Positions 40,129 through 51,335 of a stretch of DNA of 64,000 nucleotides are shown in pieces (position 1 is the stretch's first letter; each line of letters begins with the position of its first letter). The notes below the pieces were generated by a model. The model made no database searches, had not been told where the DNA came from, and was given only the letters and a program-made list of their open reading frames with translations. Source of the stretch: Hypholoma sublateritium FD-334 SS-4 (taxonomy: Eukaryota; Basidiomycota; Agaricomycetes; Agaricales; Strophariaceae); assembly GCA_000827495.1 (NCBI GenBank), contig KN817560.1, forward strand, positions 190,772 through 254,771. The letters run 5' to 3'. The position numbers were made by a program, and so were the translations under genes.

Positions 40129-41283
40129 ATGTCTGCCGTCGACTACACTAGGCCCTTGGCCACCCTCCTCCGCGAGAGTACAATCGAAGCTCACGATCAG
40201 GTCGCCACCTCCGATGGCGCCAAGCGCCTCCTCAGTGGACAGCTCAGCAGGGAGGAGTATGTCCGCTACCTCATGATGCTGTGGCACGTCTACAAGTAAG
40301 CAGTCCCTTTCATGTATATCTTCCAGAAAGGCTCACCGGTTTCAGTGCCGTCGAACGCGCGCTCGACAAGCACGCCGCCGACCCGTCGCTGGAGCCGACA
40401 TACAACCCCGCGCTCCTGGCGCGTGCCCCCGCTCTCGCTGCGGACATCGCGCACCTTCTGCAGGTCGACGAGGCCGACTGGAAGGCTCACCCACTGCACG
40501 TTCGGCTGCAGGCAGCCGCGCCTGAACCACTCGCCGCATACGTGCAGCGTATCGAGGACCTCGCAGGTTCCGCGAACCCAGCGCCGCTGCTGGCGCACGC
40601 GTATGTGCGCTACCTCGGCGACCTGAGTGGCGGACAGACAATCCGGCACATCCTTGCGAAGGCATACGGGCTCGACGAGGCTGCGGGCACGGGCGTCTCG
40701 TTCTACGCGTTCAAGGAGCTGCGCTCGGCGAAGGCGGCAAACCAGGGCGAGATGAAGCGCATCAAGGAGTGGTTCCGCGAGGGCATGAACAAGGCCGGCG
40801 AGCACCAGGGCGGTGCAGTCAAAGGTGAGCATCTTGGGACATGGCGGAGCGGATGACAACGCCGTTTCTCGCGTTACGGAAGCCCTCTGACTCTACTCTA
40901 CATGTACTGACGTATTGGGCTACGTAATTGCCTTCTATAGCCGCTGTCGTCGAGGAAGCGAAGAGCGCCTTCATCATGAACGCGGCCCTGTTCACCGCCC
41001 TTGATTTGGACGAGCCTCAGGCCTTCCTAAACGAGCAAGTGTTTGCGGCCCCACCTGAGGCGCAGAAGACGTATTCCATCGCGCAGGTCCTCGGTGTCAT
41101 CGCCGCAGGTATGTGCCCCCCGGTCACGCAATCTGCTATATATAGACCCTAATACACCGCCTCGATGCAGTCTGTCTTGCCCACTTCATCCTCGTTGTTG
41201 GCGGTTTCACAGGCCAGTCGGGATATGAAAAATTCCTCGCGGCCGAGCAATGGTTCCAGAGCGTTTCTCAGCAAAGCAAGTAA
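40129..41283 (+). CDS. HMX1: Heme oxygenase
   Basis: Oxidises heme to biliverdin, CO and iron; membrane-anchored at the ER by a C-terminal helix. Four exons. The N-terminal helix has the axial His in LLRESTIEAHDQVATSD, followed by LSREEYVRYLMMLWHVYK. The distal-helix signature YVRYLGDLSGGQTIRHILAK is complete, with GVSFYAF and MKRIKEWFREGMN downstream. Exon 3 contains EEAKSAFIMNAALFTAL, and exon 4 completes a hydrophobic C-terminal anchor (QVLGVIAAVCLAHFILVVGG). Fungal heme oxygenases serve iron recovery and possibly phytochrome bilin supply. TATA-like box and C/T-rich leader lie upstream. Convergent with aspartic protease 1 (542 bp between stops). Confidence 0.93.
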
Positions 41284-41825
41284 TGTATATATAATCCTCA
41301 ACGCATCCATAGAGAGCGTGTAGAACACCCATCGACGACCCACTGCTAATCTACGCCCATTTACGATAGGATGTACCCTCCCGAATCATTTTTGTTTATT
41401 TGCTGTCCGACTTACACACTATCACAACCTCATTTCAATACCTGCATTACTAGTCCAATTAAATATATTGTTACTATGGAAGTTTTTCTCCCTACTTAAT
41501 CGAGGTACATATGAATGCTTGGTTAGATAGAGAGGGGGTAAAAGTAAGACGCTGTGAGCTTGCTCTGCGAAGCTGTTGAAAGATGATGAGGGGTATGTAT
41601 AAAGTGAGTCCACTGTCCCAGACAGCAGAAAGGACAAGTGCGTCGTCCTAAAGAATGATGGCGGTCTAAATAGTGGGAATGATAGAGAGATATGCCAATA
41701 GCATATGCCACAACATGCGGTCCGTTCCGTATCGTCCATATATCACAAAGCAAACAAAGCGCGAGAAGTGCCGAAAGCATAACCGTCAAAACCAGATATA
41801 CAGTCGTTGCAGGTGCATACAATCT
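41284..41825. other. Convergent 3' flanks
   Basis: 542 bp between the stops of the heme oxygenase (+) and aspartic protease 1 (-). AT-rich; nothing else is seen. Confidence 0.45.
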
Positions 41826-44009
41826 TCAGTAACCATAGCCCACCGGTTGGTGTTGCTGCTGTTGCGGGTACTGTTGATATTGCTGCTGCTGCGGACTGTA
41901 CGGTGGATATTGCGTCTGGTCATGGTACGAGTGCAGCGAGTTCGTGCTTGCATTCTTATCATAGTTCTGACTATAATGCTGCGTATGCGACATGTTCGAC
42001 GCAGAGGAGGTTCGCGGGTGACTGGGGTAGGTCGGCGTGATTAGGTCTGCCGTGCTATGACTTGGCGTCTGCAGCGGGTGGTAAGACTCGCGCTTCCGGC
42101 CAATCTTGGAGAAGAGGCCGCCCTTTGGCTTGCTATCAGTGCCGCGCAGAGCAGCATCCACCTCGAGATTCTTCTTCGCGTTCCTCGCCTTGCGCCTGCA
42201 GCAGCACTTCCAGATAAGAAAGCCAGTAACAAGGATGACGAAGAGCAGACAGCCGACGAATATGTATGGCCAGCGGCTCAGGATCATCTCTTGGTATGCC
42301 TTCTTCTTCTCCTCTGCAGAAACGGGAGAGTGCTGCATTTCAGACGTAGGGAGCAGCGCCCACTGGGAAGAAGAAATGGTATTGTTCCCACCCAATCGAA
42401 CTTGGACGAAGTCTTGTTGGGCTGCTACTGAATCGACGATGGATGCCAACTGGATATAGGGATGCGCTTGATCAGTAGATTCACCTATCCAGTCACCAAA
42501 ATCGAGAAGCATATAGGCGTTTCGCACTGAAGAGAAAATTTGTTTTAGTCATTAACTACGTTGAATCTGGTTATCAGGCTTACAGAAGCTCATTCCCAGA
42601 ATCATATCGTAATGACCGAGAATACTGAATGCAGAAGTAATTGGTTGGAACTTATGGGCAAATGGTTAGAGTGAGAGTATCTCGACAAAGAAATTACGCA
42701 CAGCTCCTATACAAACTCTCCTTCCGTTGGAGTCTGTAATGGCAAAGTTATCATCGACAAGATCCAGCGGGTGTATAGGATAGTTTTGGCCCCCAAAGTT
42801 GAAAGATATGTTGAGGTATTGGCCGCAAGGAACAAGCCAGTATTGATTGGTGGTATCATAATAAGCACCCTGAACACGACCATACATAGCATCCGAAACA
42901 GTTCGAGGGACCTGAGAAAATGTATAACTTTGTAACCGTCAGAGGGGTATCCATAAAAACATGTATGATACCACGCACCCACTATCAACAACGGCCACCA
43001 ATTGTCCGGACGGTGCAGCTGGAACTATAGATTTGATTGCAATAGGTTCTCCGTCGGGTCCAATGATACCGATGTTCTTGTCTGTCAGCGCTTGCCAGTG
43101 CTGGTCTGACTTAAATGTTAATTACGACTTCAGTCTGCACAACATCGATTCTACGCACCCGATTTCAAGAGCTTATTGACCGTCTCAACATCAAGTTTGG
43201 GCATGCTTGTAATGTTCTCGAATCCAGGGACAACTTCGGAAACCGTGATTTGGCCAGTCATGTTTTGACCCGGATCAGAATTTCTGTTGAGCAGCAGTGT
43301 AATGTAGTTCTCGCTGGAAGTGTCTGCGGTGAAGATACGTTGCAGCAATGTGTCACCCCATGTGTTGTCCGCTTTCTTGCGTATAACACTACTTTCATTA
43401 GGTCCGAGGCCCAATAATCCACTATAGCCTTGAGCTTGGATGTTGGAGGTGAAAGTGCTTGTGTCGTTGACCCACACTGATATTCTCGCTTTAGTTACAG
43501 AAGAAATTGCAGTAAAAAGACAAACAGAATGCTTGATTCGCCACTGTAAGATTTCCAATAGACACTGGCCCAGTCTGGACATCACCTAATTTATAGGCAT
43601 GCTCAGGACACGCTCTAGAAACACTGAAGACGGGGCGTACCTGCCGCCTTCCCAACGGCGTAGGATAGTGTGATAGCCGCTCCCGTATCGTTCATGCTTG
43701 AGGAAGGTATTGTTCCAGGAAAGTTGACCCATAAATCGGAGCTTTGGACAACCCGTTAAATAGAATCCCTCAGAACACCAAACCTCCACACCTTCCTGTG
43801 TCCAAGAGAACTGGCATTGTTACACCAGCTACAGTGATATTACTGACATATTGTGCATTGCCAATATTGCGAATGGGTGATATTTCGCGTCGCGCTATTG
43901 GGGAGGAGGATGCTGGCTCGGCGAAGCGAACGTCGAAAGGGAAAGAAAGGGCATTAACATGATGATCAAAGATCGTAAGAAGGAGAGAAAGTGTTATTAA
44001 AGAGCGCAT
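41826..44009 (-). CDS. Aspartic protease 1 (A1 family) with C-terminal transmembrane anchor
   Basis: Pepsin-like aspartic protease, secreted and membrane-tethered. Signal peptide MRSLITLSLLLTIFDHHVNA. N-lobe catalytic motif in MPVLLDTG; C-lobe catalytic motif in LVAVVDSG followed by FSQVPR. Other family motifs: YSGLLGLGPNESS, WGDTLLQRIFT, HPLDLV, RRVCIGA, LGHYDMILGMSF and NAYMLLDFGDW. After the protease domain comes a juxtamembrane stretch, a transmembrane helix (IFVGCLLFVILVTGFLIW) with a Cys/basic stop-transfer patch (CCCRRKARNAKK), and a cytosolic tail that ends in a Gln/Tyr/Pro-rich repeat (SPQQQQYQQYPQQQQ). About nine exons. It is intact and divergent from aspartic protease 2 across a 2 kb spacer. 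Confidence 0.92.
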
Positions 44010-46034
44010 TCAGGCAGGTTGAGTAGCCAGAGATGGAGAAATACCGGGGTCTAGGTAGAAAGGAGCGGAATTGCAAACGACGACGGCTGGAAGAGAGAAG
44101 ACGGTGAATGATGGTCAGTCAAATCCGTCGCGCAGGTTACACAGCCGGGTTCTGTTATTGCGTAGAACTGCACCGCGTGATGTTTAAGCCAGAGTGAATA
44201 GATATTGGGAATTCCTGAAGAATGGAGCGGTCAACCTCAGCATCACCCCGTGGGACTCAACCCCAGCGCAAAGAGTTATGCGTCTGACTCAACCCTGATA
44301 AAATCCAAATCCGTAAGCGGGGCATCATCCGCCCGAACCGGTGGTGGTTCGTTGGTCCGCCTTGGCAAGCGTTCGGTTGCTCTCAGATTGAATGCAGCGA
44401 TGAAGATAAGATAACAAATTGTATTATGGACTACAAACGCCTACAACAGCATGTACTACGAGTATACATAACACACAGGGACCAGAGAAGTTCAAGACGT
44501 ACATTTGAGGCCCATTTTTGAGTCCGTAAGCGGCCAGCTGGTCTTGACTGTCGCTTTGGATGTACATTGTACGTGCAAAGGTAATGGCAGTCTTCCTATG
44601 TGAAGATAATTTATTAGTGATGACTAAGAAGATAAAGAAGAAGATAACGAACACAGACCATGGGAGGCGCAATTCCTTGTCTGTCAAGAGCGATGAAATG
44701 AGATGGAGGATAGAAAGAGAATCCGTGCCATTCAACATGGTTCCCACAGGCTGGGAAATTGGAAAGACAAGAGTCAATCACGGATCTCATGCACAAGCAA
44801 TGTGCTAGTACAATATAAGATACACTACGAGGAAAAGAGGGAGCGGCAGCGCAGTGAGAGTAGCAGGAGAATTTGGGGAGAAGTGGACGTCGAGAGCAAG
44901 AGTCGTCGCACAGTGTCACAGATTTCATAAATATCATCACCAAACATTACCCAAGCGTTAGCGGCATCTCGGCGGAATGCGATCCAGGGGTAGACCAACG
45001 ATTTGAAAGGGGACGGGGATGAGTTGAGGTCAAAGGGAATCGCAGTGGAGTCGTGGATGGGTTTTTGATTTAAGTGTGGCATGAGGATAAAAAGTTTTGA
45101 GTGAGACTTAGCTCTCGGCTCAAGTCTTGCTCAATAATCGCGGGTCAAATTTGACCGAAGCGGTACTTAAACGTGCCTCATATTTGGAATTCAACCCCGA
45201 CGGAGTTTTCACCACTCAAGTACGGGTCATTTGAACGTCCGGCTGTGTACTCACGGCTGTCTCGACATGTCACACGCCCTGGGTTAATAATAACGGTCAT
45301 CTCAGTCTACTGACTTGAGGTCCACTCTCTGGCCTGAATCCCTGAATCAAGAGAAGAGTTAAACTAGATGGACTTGTTGCTAGCTTGAGCTCTTGGCTTG
45401 AGGGAGCCCCGAGGTAAGCACGACCATACATCCACAATGTCGTGCACTTGACCCACACTTGACCATCGCCAGTTCATTTTTCCTTTGGTAGTATTAAAAC
45501 TTCAGAGCTTTGCTTTATTATTTGAGTAAGGCTTAACTGTCTTCAAATGACTTTACGAAGTGTTTTCAGTGTCTCTTGGCGCGTGAACTTGGGCGCAACC
45601 ACTGTCGAGATCCGCAACATTTCTGATCTCAACTGGCTTGGCCAACGACCATGGCTAAGGGCTGACTTTGCACTCAAGAGGTCCTACATAAAAGGCCTTG
45701 CACGGCGGATGGCAGGTCGAGTATCGAATATGCCGGTCTATGTCCGCAGTGCGCACCCTTCAAACCCTCTCCGGTATTCCCTTTTTCTGTTGATTGCATT
45801 GTATAGAGTGCCATTCTTCGTTAGTCAACGCTTGGTGCCCAGCCCAAAGTGCCCTCGGCAAGCCAAGAGTCACCACCAGCTGTCAGGCTTGATGCTTGTG
45901 TGTCATGGTGCCTCTCTTCCGTTGTCCCTTCATTCGTGAAATGCCCAGAAATATGCCTCTCCCATTCTCCTCTTAACCTGGACTTTTTCTGACTCTTCAA
46001 CCCACTCTTGGCGCCATTTCGTGCTGTCTCTAAT
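44010..46034. other. Spacer between divergent aspartic proteases
   Basis: 2.0 kb between two divergent protease starts. It contains a minus-strand reading region at 44424-45082 (listed separately). The remainder shows no gene. Confidence 0.45.
44424..45082 (-). other. Possible unrecognised small gene (minus strand)
   Basis: I do not recognise this. From an ATG at 45082 a frame of 85 codons reads MPHLNQKPIHDSTAIPFDL, with SLVYPWIAFRRDAANAWVMF and DDIYEICDTVRRL, and ends near 44825. A second frame on the same strand (44777-44424) contains ITFARTMYIQSDSQDQLAAY and GLKNGPQMYVLNF. Both look protein-like in composition and lie on one strand, so they could be exons of one gene in the spacer. I could not find a splice path that joins them convincingly, and a decayed gene is equally possible. 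Confidence 0.3.
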
Positions 46035-48021
46035 ATGGCACAGCCCTCGCTGGTCTTCCTCCTATTCCTAGTTTGCATCGATCTCATCCAGGCGTACCAC
46101 TTTAAATTTCGAGGTTCACATGACATTTCATCCGGCCTGGCCAGTCGAGCCAACGCAGAGACTCAAATAGCGGGAAGTGTTATGTTGAGCAACAAGGGCG
46201 ATGTTAGCTACTATGCCGATATTGTGGTCGGGGCTCAAACCTTCACAGTCCTTGTCGATACAGGAAGGTACGGGCATTCTTCACGATCTTCACGGCATCA
46301 ATACTCCAATGCCTGCTATCTTCTCTGTCGACTTCTACAGTTCGGATTTGTGGGTAGCAGGCACGGTTCTGAAGAGTACGCCTACCGGTCAGAATGCAAG
46401 TATCAAATATGCTGCCAATTCTGTCACAGGTGCGGGACTTACTTCTAGTTGACTGCCTCGCGCATTGATATCTGTGCGAGTCTAGGTTCGATCAAACGCG
46501 CTAATGTGCAATTCGCTGGACAACAGGTCATTGACCAAGCTTTCTGTTGGTGATGGTCTTACGTACACATGGTCTACCTGTGCTGAAGCAGAGGTCATTT
46601 GGATTAGTGGAGATCCAACCGGGCGATAACAATCTTGAAGGGCATGGAATTCTTGGTGTGTGCTCACTCTGTATATTGAATAACGTAAACACGGAATCCA
46701 ACCTCCAACGATAGGTTTGGGTCCAGCATCAGGATCGTTCATTTCGAAGGACTTGCCCCTTGGCACCGGCGAAACTCTTTTGAACCGCATATTCACTCAG
46801 AACTCGAGTACTGCGAACTTCTTCACCCTCTTATTGGGCCGGAACAACGGTTGGAATTTTATAATATCTTAACAGTGGCTCAGCTGACTGGTTACAGATC
46901 CGAGTACTTTTTTCGAGGGAAGCGTCACTGTTGGCGAGGTTCTTTCCGACTACAAAGCAATTCTCGGCGAGCCTCGGATGCCAGTAACGTCAGTTGTTGA
47001 AAGCGATCATGTGGATCAGCACCTACAAGTTTTACTCGACCCCAATGGCATCATAAACTCTGACGGAATTCCGATCCCTATAAAGACTGCGGTTGAACAA
47101 ACAGTTAACAAGGATCAGGCCACTGTAGTTTTTGATTCAGGTTTCACATTGCCACAATTTCCTCGGTTCGATTACTCTTAACTCTCTGCCTAATTATATT
47201 CTAAATTTGTCGCGCAGAGCAATAGTGGATCAAATATATGGGAGATACGCCGAATCAGAATACCGTGAAGTTCCAGGCTTCGGCGGCGTTTATGTGCTAC
47301 CTTGCGAACAAGAAGTAAATCTTACGCTGAAGTTCTTCGGGAAATCTTACCCTATGCATCCCTTGGATATGACGATGTGCGCTCCTTTTTCACTCGAATT
47401 GACGGGAATCTGACTATTAGTAGGGATCCAACTTCTGTAAATCTTTCAGCCCTTGAGACTGCCGACGGTCAGAACGCATGTATAGGCACTGTATGTCTCA
47501 TTTAATTGTCAAATGAAATAGTTTTACTGGAAACATTAACCGTCATAGTTTCAGCCATTTACATATACACGAGGGAATTTTCCAAGTTATGACATAGTTT
47601 TAGGAATGTCTTTTCGTATGTGGTGTCGTTGGATCTCTTTCGTCATCTGATTTACCAGTTGGCACCAACAGTGCGCAACGTGTACTCATTTTTTAATTTC
47701 GGAAAATACACTCAAAATTCCACGACAATCGAAGAGCCCTATATCCAACTCCTTTCAATAACTGACCTAGCCGAAGGTATTTCATGTCTTATGGACATTT
47801 AATAAAATCTACTAAACATCATACAACTGAAAGCCCATAGCGATTTTGTGACTATCCGTCTGGGAGGGATTGACACAACCGCAAGCCGAAAGCTCATACC
47901 CACGACCAGTAGCTCGAGCAAACATAGGACGACATACTACATTGTCGCTGGTGTGCTCGGGGCGCTGGTTCTATCCGCCATTGTAGCTTTCACTGTACTG
48001 CGCTCGGCACGACGCCGCTAG
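46035..48021 (+). CDS. Aspartic protease 2 (A1 family) with C-terminal transmembrane anchor
   Basis: Paralogue of aspartic protease 1. Start at 46035: MAQPSLVFLLFLVCIDLIQA signal peptide. N-lobe catalytic motif FTVLVDTG, then SSDLWVAG. C-lobe catalytic motif ATVVFDSG followed by FTLPQFPRAIVDQIYGR. Other landmarks are GILGLGPASGSFISKDLPL, GETLLNRIFTQNSS, HPLDMT, NACIGT and YDIVLGMSFL. The C-terminus is a juxtamembrane Ser/Thr stretch, a transmembrane helix (IVAGVLGALVLSAIVAFTVL) and a short basic tail (RSARRR). About ten short exons, one flanked by an intron of only about 44 nt. All junctions examined stay in frame. It lacks the long cytosolic tail of protease 1. Its 3' half was copied to make the pseudogene at 49980. 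Confidence 0.88.
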
Positions 48022-48650
48022 CACCGTGTTTCGTCTCCATCGCTGCCAACAGTCACGCTGGCCGCTCCATCCAGCCATGCGATGCTCAACATCGGGTCCA
48101 AGACGCGAGGGTTGTACTTTTGTTCGCATCCCCGTATACATTCAATCTTGGCGCCCCTGTGACGCTGTGGCACCCACAACACTCAACGGAGTCAATGTTC
48201 GAACCTGAGTGCGCTTGGGCCGGCCGATGAATCCAACCCAAGGTATTATCCCTTACTTGAAGGTATCAATGTTGCGCCGCCGGGCGCGCGCTTGGCTGCG
48301 TAGCGGCGGACTTTGCGGTGGAAATGATTATGGACCAGTACGTATATCATGTAATTACGGAGGACATTCAGGCAGCTTGTAGTTTTGGCAAACCGAATGT
48401 ACCCAATTTAAAAATCAAACTTCTACAGCACTGGCAGGTGGGATTGCTCTCCGTTATATTCCGCGTAATCAACGAATATATCTATGAAATTGTATATCGC
48501 GGTGAATATCAAAACAACTGGTCATTTAGCTCTTGAAAATAAATAAATTTTCGGGACAATAAAGTAGGTGTCCTGTATATTTGAATGGGACCATGTTTGA
48601 ATAAATACAGCGTAATATGATAAAATTTTATTCATGAATCGACGCTCAAG
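48022..48650 (+). repeat. Direct duplication, copy A (3' flank of aspartic protease 2)
   Basis: This flank aligns by eye with 50628-51300. Shared blocks include ACCGTGTTTCGTCTCC right after the stop codon, GCGCTTGGCTGCGTAGC, AGGCAGCTTGTA and GGTGTCCTGTATAT, in the same order and orientation with many substitutions between them. The homology continues leftward through the protease genes themselves. Confidence 0.75.
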
Positions 48651-49979
48651 GTAAGTCCTTTTAGAAACAGGCACCTAAAAAGAATCACGCATATGCCGGG
48701 TCTGCTAATTGGAGATTACAGAATCGGTCACCCTGTTCTCCTTTGGTTCTCCTTCATCATCATCATGGCCAAATCATGGCCTCAACGTTTCCTCTTGAGA
48801 TCCAAGTCTATGCGTCGTTTCCTCTCTTCGTGGCTCTCGACGCCAACAACAACATACAATTTAATTTACCATTGCCTCACCTCAGTGCATGCAAAACCAT
48901 ACAAATGGCTTCACTGCGCCTCTGACCTCCCCACCGAGTCAATCGCTCTGCACCTATCACGCGAGCGACGAGGAGAGGGGAGGCATATTCCCAATTGATC
49001 CCAACATTGGACGCACAGATATCACTTCTAGTGTCGCCACCGCTCGGAGGGCTAATTTCCGTATCGACGTTGCAGACCGGGATGGATAGGAGGACATCTT
49101 GATAAATGGCACGGACATCTTCCGGCCCACAGCAAAGGCGATGAGGTATGCCACTCTTACCCTTACTCTATCCTTGCTCAACCCTGCAGTGGCGGCAGTA
49201 CATTTCAATGATTACCCAGCGTCGTAGAGCGTCGTAGTCGAGACCCCGACGGGCGTTGACGTTGTGCGAAACATCGACGGCATCGGGAATGGTCACCTTG
49301 ACACATCGAAACTTGGCACCGACGTCGCATTCCTAATGGTGTACTTCAAAGTTCACGCACATATAATCGGAGTCTGACAGCGGCTATGAACAGACACCCA
49401 ACCCTGCCATGACCACTGCCAATGTCGACCCCACCGTGCCACCAGTGGAGAGAAGGTGTACGGCACATGCCTTCAAGCTTGGTGATCCTTTTTTTCTCGG
49501 TTCCTCCTTTGTTTCTTCGGGTTCGCCACTCCAGATCTCTGATACCGCTACGTGCTCCCTGCCGTCCCCTTTGGTGCTGTCTGTTCTGGAGCTGTAGTTC
49601 ACCATTTTCGGCACTAAAGCAGTGGCAGTCGAGTTCACTTCATCATGGGAAAGCTCCCATTACCCTGGTGGTGTCACAGCTGCTACAGCTGAAAATTTAA
49701 AGGCAACCACTGATCAACGAGCCGTTGACATGCGTAAGTCAGGCACGGGAAGCACACAATGCCCCTCCGAGCTTAGAAATCTTCGACATGTTCATGGGGC
49801 CGTCATCTATGTTTCTGCCAAAGGAACAAATACTGGCTGCACAAAGACAACTTTAGAAGGGAATGGAGGCCAAGGAGCGGAAGTCAATCAGTGCTTGGCC
49901 CAGGGAGACCACCGCTGTAAGTCGCGAGTAATGGTCTTGCTTTTTAGACATCAGGTACGCACAGGCTAAGGGTCAAGAT
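48651..49979. other. Spacer with possible decayed coding remnants
   Basis: 1.3 kb between the intact protease copy and its pseudogene copy. Plus-strand stretches look protein-like but change frame or hit stops: near 48772 STFPLEIQVYASFPLFVALD, near 49000 FPIDPNIGRTDITSS and FRIDVADRDG, near 49230 VVVETPTGVDVVRNIDGIG. I do not recognise the family. It may be an unrelated decayed gene inserted between the duplicated units. Confidence 0.35.
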
Positions 49980-50627
49980 TATTCAGTTTCAAGGACTTGC
50001 CCCTCGGCCGGCCAAGTTCTTGTACCGCACATCCTCTCAGCACTTGAGCACTTCCAATTCTTTACTCTCTTGTTGAACTGGAACAGATATCGGTATTCTA
50101 TGATCTCTTGACGGCAGTGTTATCTGACTGGTCACAGATTCAAGTACATTTTTCAAAGGAGGCGTCAAGTGCTGCTGGGGGGGTTCTTCCTGAAAGCAAA
50201 GCAGTTCTCGACGAACCTTGGATACCAGTATGTAACGCATGGTTCGTGGAATGTCTATTCATATAATTCACCATTTGCCACAAATAGTGCGTTATGTGTA
50301 CTCGCTCATTTAATTAGGGAAAATGCCTTGAAAATTCTACGATATCGAGGAGCCGTGCACCCAACTCCTTATAATAGCCGATTCCGTCGAAGGTATGTAC
50401 GCCTTATGGAACGTTTGATGTGTACACTTTCTCAAAATTTATCCCATCTCAAAGCTCTGCGTGATTTTGTAGTTATCCGTCTGGGAGGAGTCGAAACAAC
50501 TGCGAGTTGAAGACTTATACTCGCGGATCGACCGACCATAAGGTGGTACGCTACATACATAGTATCCGCCCTTCCTCTTTGCTTTCTCTATACTGGTACT
50601 CAATTGCACTTGCTGCGACGCCGCTAG
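49980..50627 (+). pseudogene. Aspartic protease pseudogene (decayed copy of protease 2)
   Basis: Aligns with the 3' half of aspartic protease 2: the left block (about 49990-50230) matches its exon-intron-exon around KDLPLG to DPSTFF, including intron sequence. The right block (about 50270-50520) matches the last exons (EEPCTQLL, DFVVIRLGGVETTAS) and the stop region (CCGCTAG at 50621-50627). About 600 bases between the blocks, including the second catalytic Asp exon, are missing. The 5' half with the first catalytic Asp is absent. Frames are broken by stops and shifts. It cannot make a protease. Confidence 0.85.
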
Positions 50628-51300
50628 CACCGTGTTTCGTCTCCGTCATCGCTAATGGTCGCGCTCGGGTCGCTCTGGCCGCTCCATCACGCCATGCGAT
50701 ACTCAATATCGGATCCAAGGAGAAGACGCGGAGGGTGTAGTTTTTGCCACTCTCGGGCCTCGGGAGTCGGCGCGTCTGTGACCTGTGACGCCCACAACGC
50801 TCAACGACAACGTTTGAAGTTTGAACCGCGAGCGCGTTGACTCTTGAGCACTCGGCGCCGGCCGATAAATCCAACGCACGATATTATCCGCTACCTGCCG
50901 GGATCGACGTTGCATCGAACGTGCGCTTGGCTGCGTAGCAGCGGGCTCCACGATGGAAATGACTCGCAAACGTTTATGGGGCGCTGCGCATATTGTCTAG
51001 GTCTTTCAGGCAGCTTGTATGTAGCCCCGGCGAACGGAATGGGATCAAGTACATCGGTCAACATTTACATACAGTAGGTGGGATTACTTTCTCGTATATT
51101 CCGTATATGTACTAATCAGCAAATACATTTGTAAAATCGGAAATGGGGGTGTGTACTATGTTGGAGATCTAGGTCTACAAAATAAGGTAATTTTAGGGAC
51201 ATGTGCAGTGGAAGTGGGTGTCCTGTATATATTTGACTGGTATCAATTGGTATCATAAGTTAGAATAAGTACGGCATAAAATGGTCATGAAAAACGTTCG
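50628..51300 (+). repeat. Direct duplication, copy B (3' flank of the pseudogene)
   Basis: Diverged second copy of 48022-48650. Together with the pseudogene it shows that a unit of about 1.9 kb (46.73-48.65 kb) was duplicated in direct orientation and then decayed to about 1.3 kb. Confidence 0.75.
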
Positions 51301-51335
51301 TGAGGAGAAAGACCAGAAATATAATGTGGAAGGTT

